NCBI GenBank assembly: GCA_964590495.1
Contig: CAZPWQ010000003.1
Span: 1 to 64,000, forward strand
Reading direction: 5' to 3'
Length of the DNA: 64,000 nucleotides
Source: CAZPWQ01 sp964590495
Lineage (GTDB): Bacteria; Bacteroidota; Rhodothermia; Balneolales; Balneolaceae
The notes beneath the pieces were generated by a model. The model ran no database searches. It saw nothing but the letters and a program-made list of their open reading frames with translations, and had not been told where the DNA came from. A program made the position numbers and the translations under genes. This document shows positions 52,046 through 60,324 of the stretch, in pieces; within the stretch, counting starts at the first letter, position 1; each line of letters opens with the position of its first letter.

Positions 52046-52732
52046 CTAATCATTTAACTTAAATGAATTACTGATGTTATTATTTATCGTTGAGGAATTA
52101 GACGAGTTCTCCGGATTAAGAAGCCTGGTGCCGTCGTCATTTAAAAACCAATTCTCTACATTTGTTATAACCGGCAGGTTATAAAACAAAGGGCCGCCTC
52201 CTGTATTTGCAGACTCATTGGGTACGGCAAAGCTGAAACTGAAGGATCTTGCCGATTTAAAAGTAAATGTACTGTTATTGTAAGATCCCCTGATAATCAT
52301 AGAATATCTGCGCGAATCAGACTCCCCTTCTACAAATTCAGAATCAATATTTTGATCACTTGATTTAGCCTGCACCAACTCAAAACTGAAATCATCAAAT
52401 ACCACATCCGAATTAAATGAACCGTTAATAAGTCCCTTCACTTCATCATCTGATGAGATATGTGAAATTTGAGTTGTAAGATCATTCAATAGGAGAGTGT
52501 CATTCTGGTTGTCCTGCAGGGATGTTTCACCTATTAAAAAATCCAGGGTCAGTATTTGTAACGAGTCCTCCCCGATTTTTATCTGATCATTAATGTTTGA
52601 TAATTCTATGGTAAACAGAATTTGATCCGGTGTGTCCTGATCATCGGGTCCGGTACTACAGGAAATTGAGAAGAATCCCAGTAATAAGAGCAATAGATAT
52701 TTTCGTCTAGAGTGCAGGGTAGTCTTAATCAT
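52046..52732 (-). CDS. lipoprotein of unknown function
   Basis: A 228-residue protein. The start at 52732 (MIKTTLHSRRKYLLLLLLGFF) places a good signal peptide and lipobox (FSISC) at the N-terminus; a longer frame from 52783 would bury it. The mature part is polar and rich in Asn/Asp/Ser with many beta-type stretches; no domain is recognised. The gene converges on susD and has the susCD terminator between them. Confidence 0.75.
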   Translation of the reverse strand: MIKTTLHSRRKYLLLLLLGFFSISCSTGPDDQDTPDQILFTIELSNINDQIKIGEDSLQILTLDFLIGETSLQDNQNDTLLLNDLTTQISHISSDDEVKGLINGSFNSDVVFDDFSFELVQAKSSDQNIDSEFVEGESDSRRYSMIIRGSYNNSTFTFKSARSFSFSFAVPNESANTGGGPLFYNLPVITNVENWFLNDDGTRLLNPENSSNSSTINNNISNSFKLND

Positions 52733-52782
52733 TTCTCCGATTGTGTTGACAGATGTTAGACTAAATGACAATTTATAATTCA

Positions 52783-52830
52783 TATAAGCTGTTAGCAGCT
52801 ACCAGCAGCTTTCAAAAAAATACCGTTTAT
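52783..52830. repeat. short word repeat (GCTGTTAGCAGCT type)
   Basis: The words AGCTGTTAGCAGCT and ACCAGCAGCTT follow each other in the gap between two minus-strand genes. One of the several iterated-word elements at gene borders. Confidence 0.35.
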
Positions 52831-52857
52831 CTCATTATACCCGCCCGATGAGGAAGT

Positions 52858-53532
52858 TTAATTACGGTTTTTCATCTGTTGCATCATGCTGCTCATATCG
52901 TTATATCCCTGTGGGATTTCAAACAAGGAGTCATTCAATGATCCTTCCTCAATCTTTGTTGCCTTCATCCGGGTTATTTTTTGACCTCCCTTCACTTCAA
53001 CCACCTCAAGCGGCATAAAACCCCCATTCTTCAGTTCTTCGGCCCATGCAGGGGTATTACTGTTACCCATCGGGTTTTCAGGCATCATAAAAGTACCCAG
53101 CCCCCGTGCTATGCACACTTCGTATGTCTCTCCTTCTGAAGTTGTCTCCCAAACTTCACAACTCTTTCCGGCGATAGTTTTGGTTTCTCCCGTTTTTGTC
53201 ATATCCGGTATCTCCTCATCAGACTGATTATTCATATCGGAATCCTCAAGGTCCATCGACATAAATCCTTTCATCGCATCGATTATGATCACCATACGAG
53301 ATTCCCCTGGGAGAAAAAGCATAGCTCCTTTTTGATCATCCTCACCAAACTCCATGCGAACCTTTGAGCCCTTGATCATATAAGGCATTTCACCCATTCC
53401 TTCCTTTTTTAATTCAGCAACCTCGTAAAAGATTGTTCCTTCGAAATCCTGTGCAAGAGCATCCCCCTGTATAAAGAAGAAAAAAGAAAAACAGATAAAT
53501 AGAACATTTTGTATAAATTTTTGTACAGTCAT
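52858..53532 (-). CDS. exported DUF4412-type protein
   Basis: A 224-residue secreted protein with a signal peptide (about 1-27, ending ALAQDFEG). The opening FEGTIFYEVAELKKEG and the segments KVRMEFGE, AMLFLPGESRMVIIID, TIAGKSCEVWETTS match DUF4412, a periplasmic beta-rich domain of unknown function common in Bacteroidota. A Met-rich C-terminal tail (MSSMMQQMKN) ends the protein. Confidence 0.78.
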   Translation of the reverse strand: MTVQKFIQNVLFICFSFFFFIQGDALAQDFEGTIFYEVAELKKEGMGEMPYMIKGSKVRMEFGEDDQKGAMLFLPGESRMVIIIDAMKGFMSMDLEDSDMNNQSDEEIPDMTKTGETKTIAGKSCEVWETTSEGETYEVCIARGLGTFMMPENPMGNSNTPAWAEELKNGGFMPLEVVEVKGGQKITRMKATKIEEGSLNDSLFEIPQGYNDMSSMMQQMKNRN

Positions 53533-53592
53533 AGTGCACTCCGGTTATTCACATTATATTTCATGCATATTAGAAATTAATCAACTATAAAG

Positions 53593-53665
53593 CCAATTAA
53601 CTCAGATAACTTTATCACTTACACCGCCAACCGCCTCCTGCAACTGCCTACTGCCTACTGAAATC
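53593..53665. repeat. iterated word repeat (AGTAGGCAGTAGGC type)
   Basis: On the minus strand the word CAGTAGG repeats and drifts to CAGGAGGCGGTTGGCGG just past the stop of the isocitrate-dehydrogenase-type gene. No clear inverted partner was found. Confidence 0.4.
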
Positions 53666-54673
53666 TTATCCCAGATTCTTGCAAACTGCTTCCGTAAAAG
53701 AGCCGGTGCCGCCCTCTCCGCCGATATCCGGTGTACAAGCGTCTTTATTATCACGCAAGGTAGTGTAAATCGCGTCCCGGATATTATTTGATATTTCATT
53801 TTGATCCAGGTATTCAAGCATCATTAAAGATGAAAACAATAGCCCTATGGGGTTAGCTTTGTTCTGTCCCGCAATGTCGGGGGCTGAGCCATGTACAGCT
53901 TCAAACATCGCGGCATCATCACCTACATTCGCCGCACCCGTTACGCCGAGGCCTCCTATGAGTCCGGCAGCCAGATCAGACAGAATATCTCCGAAAAGAT
54001 TGGTGGTAACAATCATATCAAATCGCTGTGGCCGCATAACCATCTGCATAGCCATGTTGTCCACGATCAGATCCTCAAATTCAATATCAGGATAATCTTT
54101 TGCCACTTCGCGGCCGACCTCCAGGAAAAGTCCAGTAGTATACTTCAGGATATTAGCTTTGTGGACCAATGTAACCTTATTTCTATTGCATCGTCTGCCG
54201 TATTCGAATGCTGCACGTATAACTTTTTCACTGGCACTCCGGGTTACAACAGCAATACTTTCAGCGTGGGCATGCTCATCATCCACCCATCGTTCCTGCC
54301 CGATATACAATCCCTGTGTATTTTCACGAAAAAGAACGAGATCCACATCCTCATATGCACTCCGGATATTGGGAAGAGAACGGGCTGGACGAATGTTGCT
54401 GTACAGATCAAATTCTTTGCGAAGCGCTACATTAACAGACCGAAAGCCTGATCCCACCGGAGTTGTCAAAGGTCCTTTAAGCGCCAGCCGGTACTTGCTT
54501 ATAACATCAATTGTTTCATCGGGTATCGGAGTACCGAGCTCCTCTTCTGCAGTCAATCCGGCACTGCATCTGATCCAGTTAATTTCAGCGCCTGCTTCTT
54601 TAAGAATAGTCGTGACTGACTCCGTAATTTCGGGCCCGATACCGTCTCCGGGAATTAGAACAATATCTTGCAT
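53666..54673 (-). CDS. isocitrate/isopropylmalate dehydrogenase family enzyme
   Basis: A 335-residue NAD(P)-dependent decarboxylating dehydrogenase. It opens IVLIPGDGIGPEI, carries the substrate loop VGSGFRSVNVALRKEFDLYSNIRP-type arginines, the catalytic Tyr region VRENTQGLYIG-like (here FRENTQGLYIG), the metal aspartates in NLFGDILSDLAAGLIGG and the cofactor segment EAVHGSAPDIAGQNKANP. The substrate loop is closer to NAD-dependent isocitrate dehydrogenase (IDH3-like) than to LeuB. No leucine-biosynthesis genes are nearby, supporting a TCA-cycle role. Confidence 0.88.
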   Translation of the reverse strand: MQDIVLIPGDGIGPEITESVTTILKEAGAEINWIRCSAGLTAEEELGTPIPDETIDVISKYRLALKGPLTTPVGSGFRSVNVALRKEFDLYSNIRPARSLPNIRSAYEDVDLVLFRENTQGLYIGQERWVDDEHAHAESIAVVTRSASEKVIRAAFEYGRRCNRNKVTLVHKANILKYTTGLFLEVGREVAKDYPDIEFEDLIVDNMAMQMVMRPQRFDMIVTTNLFGDILSDLAAGLIGGLGVTGAANVGDDAAMFEAVHGSAPDIAGQNKANPIGLLFSSLMMLEYLDQNEISNNIRDAIYTTLRDNKDACTPDIGGEGGTGSFTEAVCKNLG

Positions 54674-54772
54674 GAATAATTTTAGTTGCTCTTAAATTAA
54701 AAAGTTTCGGCTGGACTGAGAAGCCTTGAAAAAATCCTGCTGTTCTTATCACAAATAATTTGATGTTATAAT

Positions 54773-54943
54773 TCAGTTGGGACTGATTTTGATAACAGCA
54801 GAACCATCAAAATTTCCTTCACGCTAATCATCGAGCGCCGTATTAACCTCTTCCAATGCATATGTAGTGATACGGGTACGTACAGGAATTTCAGGGGCCA
54901 ACACCAACTCTTCACCGGCCGCATGCATTACCATTGCCTTCAT
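54773..54943 (-). pseudogene. zinc alcohol dehydrogenase reduced to its two ends
   Basis: From ATG 54943 the frame reads MKAMVMHAAGEELVLAPEIP, the N-terminus of a medium-chain zinc alcohol dehydrogenase. It then goes directly into RTRITTYALEEVNTALDD, the far C-terminus, then a TAG at 54824-54826, then in the same frame REGNFDGSAVIKISPN and TGA at 54773. The intervening ~280-300 residues, with the zinc and NAD sites, are gone. The TAG replaces what is normally a Leu codon. This is an internal deletion joining the two ends in frame, followed by a nonsense change. Confidence 0.85.
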
Positions 54944-54968
54944 AGCCTTTCAAATAAATTATTTGTAA

Positions 54969-55955
54969 TTAATCACTACCTATAAATGCAATGCCGTCGG
55001 GTGTAGCTCCGGTTTTAAAGCTTGTTTCCAACTTCCAGGAATCGGTATTTATCACCACAACCTCATCCCTGTTGCTGTTGGCAACATACAGGCGACTTCC
55101 GTCATCTGAAAAGGTAAGACCGATTGGCATTCCGTCACTACCTTTTTTAACGGTTGAAACTTTTTGAAGCAACTCATGAGTTTCAGTATCAAATATCGCT
55201 ATCTCGCTTGATCTGGCATTTGATACAGCTATCAGTTTTCCATCAGGTGAAGTTTCGGCACGTATAGGAAATGATGAACTTTCCAGCGTATCATCAACTT
55301 CATAATCATATGATTTTAAAACGGTAATACTGTTATCACCGCGGTTGGTGACCCAAATTTCTTCTTTGGTCGGTATCACAGTTATTCCTTCTGCCTCTTT
55401 ACCGGTTTTCACTGTTTTTTTAACGATTTCAGAAGATAACTCAAGTATAGTCACAGATCCTGATCCCATATTGGTAACATAGGCAGTTTCCCCATGTGGA
55501 GCCAGTTCAACCATATGTGATACCTGCTGACCGGTTTTTATGGAAGAAACAATTTCTCCTGATTCAATATCAACAATTACAACTGCCTGCTGTGCTTCTG
55601 CCGTAACAATAACTCGTTTTCCGTCGGAAAACCAGGCGACACCATGAGGCCGTTGATAATCTTTCAGCGAAATCGTTTGATCGACTTCCTGCATATTGAG
55701 ATCGATGATCGTTAAGGAATTACCTGCGGTATCAGCACCATAATTTGTTATTACAGCTCTGGTTTGATCCGGTGAAACCGCCACCTCATGTGGCCCTTCA
55801 CCCGTCTTATATTCTGCAATTTTTTCGCCAGTTTCGGCATTCAGCTGCCAGGCACTGTCGGCGAATTTATTCAATACCAATATGCTCTGAGCCGCCAGTT
55901 GTGCCGGAGCGGCTAAAATAAATATAGTTGTAAGTAAGCTTAGAAAATATTTCAT
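54969..55955 (-). CDS. periplasmic YVTN-type beta-propeller protein
   Basis: A 328-residue secreted protein with a signal peptide (1-22, AQLAAQS). It is built of about seven blades of the YVTN/YncE/cytochrome-D1-like type: VAVSPDQTRAVITNYG, VAWFSDGKRVIVTAEA, HGETAYVTNMGSGSVTILE, TKEEIWVTNRGDNSITVL, SPDGKLIAVSNARSSEI and DDGSRLYVANSNRDEVVVIN. No haem-binding motif. It ends a three-gene minus-strand unit with DoxX and the sugar-dehydrogenase-like gene, 21 bases after doxX. Confidence 0.85.
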   Translation of the reverse strand: MKYFLSLLTTIFILAAPAQLAAQSILVLNKFADSAWQLNAETGEKIAEYKTGEGPHEVAVSPDQTRAVITNYGADTAGNSLTIIDLNMQEVDQTISLKDYQRPHGVAWFSDGKRVIVTAEAQQAVVIVDIESGEIVSSIKTGQQVSHMVELAPHGETAYVTNMGSGSVTILELSSEIVKKTVKTGKEAEGITVIPTKEEIWVTNRGDNSITVLKSYDYEVDDTLESSSFPIRAETSPDGKLIAVSNARSSEIAIFDTETHELLQKVSTVKKGSDGMPIGLTFSDDGSRLYVANSNRDEVVVINTDSWKLETSFKTGATPDGIAFIGSD

Positions 55956-55976
55956 ATGACCGTGGTTAATATCCCG

Positions 55977-56411
55977 TTAATATCTGCGGCGTCTTCTTCT
56001 ATTTATTTTCTCATCAAGGCTGTATTTGCCGGGACCAATAAACAACATGCTCAGAAAAACGATTCCCAACTCTATACTATGTGAAATAGTCAAGAAATCC
56101 TGACCGGCGCCACTATGTTCAACTATCGTGAAAATCATAAACATCAATAAGACAATAAGCGTAGGAATAAAAAACAAACCTGATAGCATAAAGAGTCCTC
56201 CGAAAAGCTCGGCAATTCCAATAATAAAACCAAAAAACATAGGAGCAAATTCGGTATTGATATACTGTAAAGACAAACCCACTTCAATCCACTGTTCGGG
56301 GCCGCCAAACACTTTCGGGTAGCCCCGCAGGATTAACAACAGGCCAAGCCCGATACGCAGAATCAGTAATCCTATCTCACGCAGCTGGGCCTTTTTTTTG
56401 CTTCGAATCAT
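55977..56411 (-). CDS. DoxX family membrane protein
   Basis: A 144-residue protein with four transmembrane helices, matching DoxX/DoxD (LLILRIGLGLLLILRGYPKVFGG, FFGFIIGIAELFGGLFMLSGL) and ending in a six-arginine cluster. The start at 56411 (MIRSKKKAQLREIG) leaves 10 bases after the upstream stop; the longer frame would overlap that gene. DoxX proteins associate with quinone-linked oxidoreductases. Here it lies between a PQQ-type dehydrogenase and a YVTN propeller, suggesting a membrane anchor or electron partner. Confidence 0.82.
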   Translation of the reverse strand: MIRSKKKAQLREIGLLILRIGLGLLLILRGYPKVFGGPEQWIEVGLSLQYINTEFAPMFFGFIIGIAELFGGLFMLSGLFFIPTLIVLLMFMIFTIVEHSGAGQDFLTISHSIELGIVFLSMLFIGPGKYSLDEKINRRRRRRY

Positions 56412-56421
56412 ATGACTTTTC

Positions 56422-57552
56422 TTAGTTGTTAAAAGTGACGCGGTAAATGATGCCGCGATGATCATCAGAAATCAGAACTGATCCGTCCGGCAGCTCCAGA
56501 AGGTCAACCGGACGTCCCCATACTGCCGCATTATCCTGCTGTAACCAACCTTTTATGAAGGATTCATAAGAACCAGCATCATTCTTTTTTAATGATACCA
56601 TTGTTATACGATACCCGATTTTTTCACTTCTGTTCCAACTGCCGTGCTCAGCTATTAAAATATTACCCCGGTAAACCTCCGGAAACATCGAACCGGTATA
56701 AAAAATCATCCCCAGTGCTGCAACATGGGGACCCAGTTCACGCGCCGGATCGCGTAACTGCATGTCTATATATTTTCTTTTTTCACCGAACTCGGGATCC
56801 CAGATATTACCACCGTGTTTGTAGGGATATCCGAAATGCTGTCCTGCTTCTGTCAGGTGATTAAGCTCATCGGGCGGCCGGTCGTCGCCGAGCCAGTCAC
56901 GTCCGTTATCGGTAAACCATAACTCATCTGTTTCGGGATGCCAATCGAAACCAACCGAATTTCGCACCCCGTGTGCAATAATTTTCCGATCAGTACCATC
57001 CGGCTTTATACTGGTTATGGTAGCATAAATTTCTTCTTCAGAATTGCAAATGTTGCAGGGGGCACCAACCGGTACATAAAGCCTTCCATCCGGACCAAAA
57101 CCAATATATTTCCAGCCATGATGTCCGTCGTCGGGATAGTTATCGGTGATTGTAACCGGATCAGGGGGATTACCCAGGTTATCATCAATATTATCGAAAC
57201 GAAAGATTTTATTAATTGCAGCTACAAAAAGTGCCCCATCGCGGAATGCCACACCACTCGGCTGACGAAGGTCACGGGCAATAGTGTAGGTTTGATCTGC
57301 TTTATAATCGCCGTTTTCATCGACCAGGGCATAAACCGATCCGGCGGAACGGCTTCCGACATAGACTATACCATCAGAACTAAGAGCCATCTGCCGGGCA
57401 TCGGGAACATCATCTGCAAAAACCTCGACCGAAAACCCATCAGGAAGGTTAAGCTGATCCAGAATTTTATCTGTGCCTGAAGTATCAGTATCACAGCTAA
57501 AAACAGCAGCTGCAATTACCGGAAGCAGAATAAAGATGTACTTTTTTCTCAT
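56422..57552 (-). CDS. PQQ-dependent sugar (sorbosone/glucose-type) dehydrogenase-like lipoprotein
   Basis: A 376-residue lipoprotein; start at 57552 (MRKKYIFILLPVIAAAVFSC) gives a signal with lipobox Cys20. The propeller carries family motifs LPDGFSVEVFADDVPDARQMALS, GVAFRDGALFVAA, HHGWKYIGFGPDGRLYVPVGAPCNIC, HGVRNSVGFDWHPETDELWFTDNGRDWLGDDRPPDELN (in pieces) and HVAALGMIFYTG, all typical of soluble-glucose/sorbosone dehydrogenases. It should oxidise an aldose-type sugar in the periplasm if PQQ is available. Its first gene position suggests an operon with doxX and the YVTN gene. Confidence 0.87.
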   Translation of the reverse strand: MRKKYIFILLPVIAAAVFSCDTDTSGTDKILDQLNLPDGFSVEVFADDVPDARQMALSSDGIVYVGSRSAGSVYALVDENGDYKADQTYTIARDLRQPSGVAFRDGALFVAAINKIFRFDNIDDNLGNPPDPVTITDNYPDDGHHGWKYIGFGPDGRLYVPVGAPCNICNSEEEIYATITSIKPDGTDRKIIAHGVRNSVGFDWHPETDELWFTDNGRDWLGDDRPPDELNHLTEAGQHFGYPYKHGGNIWDPEFGEKRKYIDMQLRDPARELGPHVAALGMIFYTGSMFPEVYRGNILIAEHGSWNRSEKIGYRITMVSLKKNDAGSYESFIKGWLQQDNAAVWGRPVDLLELPDGSVLISDDHRGIIYRVTFNN

Positions 57553-57681
57553 TACTTGACTGAAAAAAATTAAATTATTTAAACTGGGATGATGCATTAT
57601 AATTTAAACTACATATTCCATTGTAAAAGTGCCGAGTCTTTATAATCTTCAGTTGAAGTTAAAAACCAGCAATCAGCATTT

Positions 57682-58395
57682 ATGGCAAAAACCAGGCAAT
57701 ACGAGGATCTCCCCAAACTTCCGGAAAAAACCGAACAGGAAAAGGAGCATGCAAAAGAAATTCTTGATGCTCTTTTCGAACACTATCCAAACCCATATTG
57801 TGCTTTGGATCATCGTAATCCATTTGAACTGCTGTGTGCCACCATTTTAAGTGCCCAATGCACGGATGTACGGGTTAATAAAGTAACACCACAGTTATTC
57901 AAAGAATATCCCACTACCGAAGCCATGGCTGAAGCACCCATCCAAGAGCTGGAAGAACTGGTTCGTTCTACCGGATTTTATCGCAATAAGGCAAAAGCAC
58001 TGAAACAATCCTCCCGGATTATTGTTGAAAAACATAACGGAACAGTACCGAAAAAAATGGATGATCTGCTTGAGCTATTTGGTGTTGCCCGTAAAACCGC
58101 CAATGTTGTACTGGGTAATGCATACAATACCAATGTCGGTGTGGTAGTTGATACCCACGTACGCCGTTTCGCCAACAGGTACGGACTTACCGAAGAAGAA
58201 AAAAATACCGACAAAATAGAAAAAGACCTGATGGCGTTATTTCCACGTGAACATTGGACGGATCTTTCACACCTGATAATACATCACGGAAGAAATGCTT
58301 GTAAAGCACGTATTTCAACTCCGCCGGATCATCCGGTTTGCAAGGAGTACGGCATAAAATGCGAATGTCAAACAATGAGAGAAGCTGCCGAATAG
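57682..58395 (+). CDS. nth: endonuclease III
   Basis: A 237-residue base-excision repair glycosylase/AP lyase for oxidised pyrimidines. The helix-hairpin-helix LLELFGVARKTANVVLG carries the catalytic Lys, and VVDTHVRRFANR carries the catalytic Asp. Four C-terminal cysteines (207, 220, 227, 229) have spacing X12-X6-X1 instead of the usual X6-X2-X5 that holds the 4Fe-4S cluster. So the cluster may be altered or missing. It is followed after 1 base by the memo-type gene. Confidence 0.93.
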   Translation: MAKTRQYEDLPKLPEKTEQEKEHAKEILDALFEHYPNPYCALDHRNPFELLCATILSAQCTDVRVNKVTPQLFKEYPTTEAMAEAPIQELEELVRSTGFYRNKAKALKQSSRIIVEKHNGTVPKKMDDLLELFGVARKTANVVLGNAYNTNVGVVVDTHVRRFANRYGLTEEEKNTDKIEKDLMALFPREHWTDLSHLIIHHGRNACKARISTPPDHPVCKEYGIKCECQTMREAAE

Positions 58396-58396
58396 G

Positions 58397-59656
58397 ATGA
58401 GCCAGAATCAATTCTTCAATTCCATAAACAAACCCATTCCCGAAATCCGGCGCGACCTGGAAATTATACCTGTCAAGGAAAACGGGGATTCCTATCTATA
58501 TTTTCATGATGCACGTGGCTATGCCACTTCAAATCTTGCATTACACCGACAGGCTGCCAGCCTGCTTTCACTGATTGACGGAAAAAAAAGCGTTAATGAT
58601 CTAAAACCATACTTGGGACAAGATGTTACTGATGACCATTTGTTAAAATTTATCAGGTTTCTGGATAAAAATGGTTTACTTAACTCACAGCGTCTCCGCA
58701 AAGTTGCTGAAGAAACTGAAATGATTTATGAAAAATCAACGATTCACGAATCTGTAACCGCCGGCTCCTCGTATCCGAAAGAACCTGATATGTTAAAAAG
58801 CAATTTGGATGAAGCTTTCGGTAATTATGCTGATAATATAGAAGCCAACCCCCTTACCGCGAAAGCACTTTATGCACCCCATATCGATCCCCGCGTTGCT
58901 ATGAGAAATTATGTACAGGCTTTTGCACCAGTCAGGAATCTGACACCGAAACGGGTGGTAATTCTGGCGACTTCTCATCACGCCGGTTTATATCCCGATA
59001 TTTATGAAAATTCACCATTCATCCTGGTGAACAAAGATTTTAACCTGCCGTTGGGTACAGTACCCTGCGATAAAGATGCCATCGCTAAACTTGCAGAGAA
59101 TAGGGAAGAAACCGGTGTTACTACTCATGACCGTGCCCACCGCATGGAGCACAGTATCGAGCTGCACTTGCTGTTTCTCAGATATCTCTGGAAACACGAT
59201 TTCAAAGTTGTCCCCCTCTTGGTTAAAGGGTTGGATGACCTGTATTATATGCCCGATGGACATCTTGGAAAACAGCTTAGTGCTTTCTCAAAAACGTTAT
59301 ATAACCACTTTGGAAATGATGATGAAACCTTCTTCTTAATCAGTGGAGACCTGGCCCACATCGGCAAAAAATTCGGAGATCAACAACCGGCCTCAACTAT
59401 ATTCGGGAAAGTGAAGGAATTCGATCAGAAGTTCCTGCGATATGCTGCAGACAATCAACAGGATAAGCTTCTGGAGCTAATGAAAAAAGATATGGATCCT
59501 TACCGCATCTGCGGATTCCCCCCGCTCTATACTTTTCTGCAGAGCATGTCCGGAGTAAAAGGGACCACCTTAAGCTATCATCTGTGGGATGAAACCGAAA
59601 GAGAAAGTGCCGTCAGTTACGGATCCATTTTATACGAAAAAGCGCCCGGATCTTAA
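58397..59656 (+). CDS. MEMO family protein (AmmeMemoRadiSam protein B) with PqqD-like N-terminus
   Basis: A 419-residue protein. Residues ~15-100 (LYFHDARGYATS ... AASLLSLIDGKKSVNDLKPYLG ... LLKFIRFLDKNGLL) form a winged-helix PqqD-like domain. The remaining part is the MEMO domain (SSYPKEPDMLKSNLDEAF, APHIDPRVAMRNY, LATSHHAGLYP, RAHRMEHSIELHLLFLRY, LISGDLAHIG) with the dioxygenase-like His/Asp cluster. MEMO proteins bind copper or iron and occur with AMMECR1 and a radical-SAM enzyme; neither is in this window. It follows nth by 1 base. Confidence 0.88.
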   Translation: MSQNQFFNSINKPIPEIRRDLEIIPVKENGDSYLYFHDARGYATSNLALHRQAASLLSLIDGKKSVNDLKPYLGQDVTDDHLLKFIRFLDKNGLLNSQRLRKVAEETEMIYEKSTIHESVTAGSSYPKEPDMLKSNLDEAFGNYADNIEANPLTAKALYAPHIDPRVAMRNYVQAFAPVRNLTPKRVVILATSHHAGLYPDIYENSPFILVNKDFNLPLGTVPCDKDAIAKLAENREETGVTTHDRAHRMEHSIELHLLFLRYLWKHDFKVVPLLVKGLDDLYYMPDGHLGKQLSAFSKTLYNHFGNDDETFFLISGDLAHIGKKFGDQQPASTIFGKVKEFDQKFLRYAADNQQDKLLELMKKDMDPYRICGFPPLYTFLQSMSGVKGTTLSYHLWDETERESAVSYGSILYEKAPGS

Positions 59657-59838
59657 AATCCGAAACACGAATGTTAATGGCAGCCATGTCATAGCGGATG
59701 AGATTCCTCCACTGCAGTCCCGATAAAAAAACATCGGTACTTTCGGTCGGAATGACAGTAGAGGTGAAGTGTTCGAGCTGTTTGTTTCAACAAGCTCTAC
59801 TGTTTCGGATTTTGGTCATTCGGATTTCGGATTTTCAT
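59655..59838. repeat. dispersed inverted repeat, family A (copy 3), with nested element
   Basis: Left arm (aaaatccgaaacacgaatgttaat) and right arm (ttttggtcattcggatttcggatttt) are inverted. They span the gap between the convergent memo-type and gldC genes, and the gldC TGA lies in the right arm. Nested inside is a second unit starting gtcatagcgg and ending cggaatgaca (about 59688-59756). Same word set as at 8195-8371 and 27467-27545. Confidence 0.75.
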
Positions 59839-60170
59839 TCAATAATTTCCATTTTTTCTGCAAAATAGGAAGTGAAATCCCGCATATCTTCGGCCATTCC
59901 CTCCTCATTTGTTGCACTTTGCAGCGTATCGGCCATTGTTATAAGTGTCTGGTGAAAGAAAATCTTCATTTCATCTATCGTCATTTCTTTAGTCCACAGG
60001 TCCAGGCGAAGGGTGTCTTGCTTTTTAGGATCCCACATCGAAAGCAACATCGCCCGGCAGTTGGCTATGCCTTCACCCTCTCTGTCGGTTGCATTCCAGT
60101 CGATTGATTCCGGCACGTCATTTTCATCCAATTCTACGGTAATACTGATTTCTTTTTTATTCTTTCCCAT
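59835..60170 (-). CDS. gldC: gliding motility protein GldC
   Basis: A 111-residue soluble protein matching GldC along its whole length (ISITVELDENDVPESIDWNATD, AMLLSMWDPKKQDTLRLDLWTKEMTIDEMKIFFHQTLITMADTL split by family-specific residues). GldC was found through gliding mutants of Flavobacterium but also occurs in non-gliding relatives, and its biochemical role is unclear. No other gld or spr gene is in the window. It converges on the memo-type gene with a family A repeat between. Confidence 0.9.
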   Translation of the reverse strand: MGKNKKEISITVELDENDVPESIDWNATDREGEGIANCRAMLLSMWDPKKQDTLRLDLWTKEMTIDEMKIFFHQTLITMADTLQSATNEEGMAEDMRDFTSYFAEKMEIIE

Positions 60171-60324
60171 ATCAGAAAAATCTATGCTTTAAAATTGCAG
60201 GGTAAAATAACTTAAATCTCATTTCTTTCTAAAGAATTTTGGAAGTCCTTTTTTCTTTTGAGCTCATTGATAATATTTCTTCGTATATAAAAGTGCTTAT
60301 TAGATAATTTAACCACCTTGTATT

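Noticed and set aside
59769..60107. Plus-strand 112-codon frame over gldC
   Set aside because: gldC on the minus strand matches its family along its whole length; the opposite frame is only its shadow plus part of a repeat.
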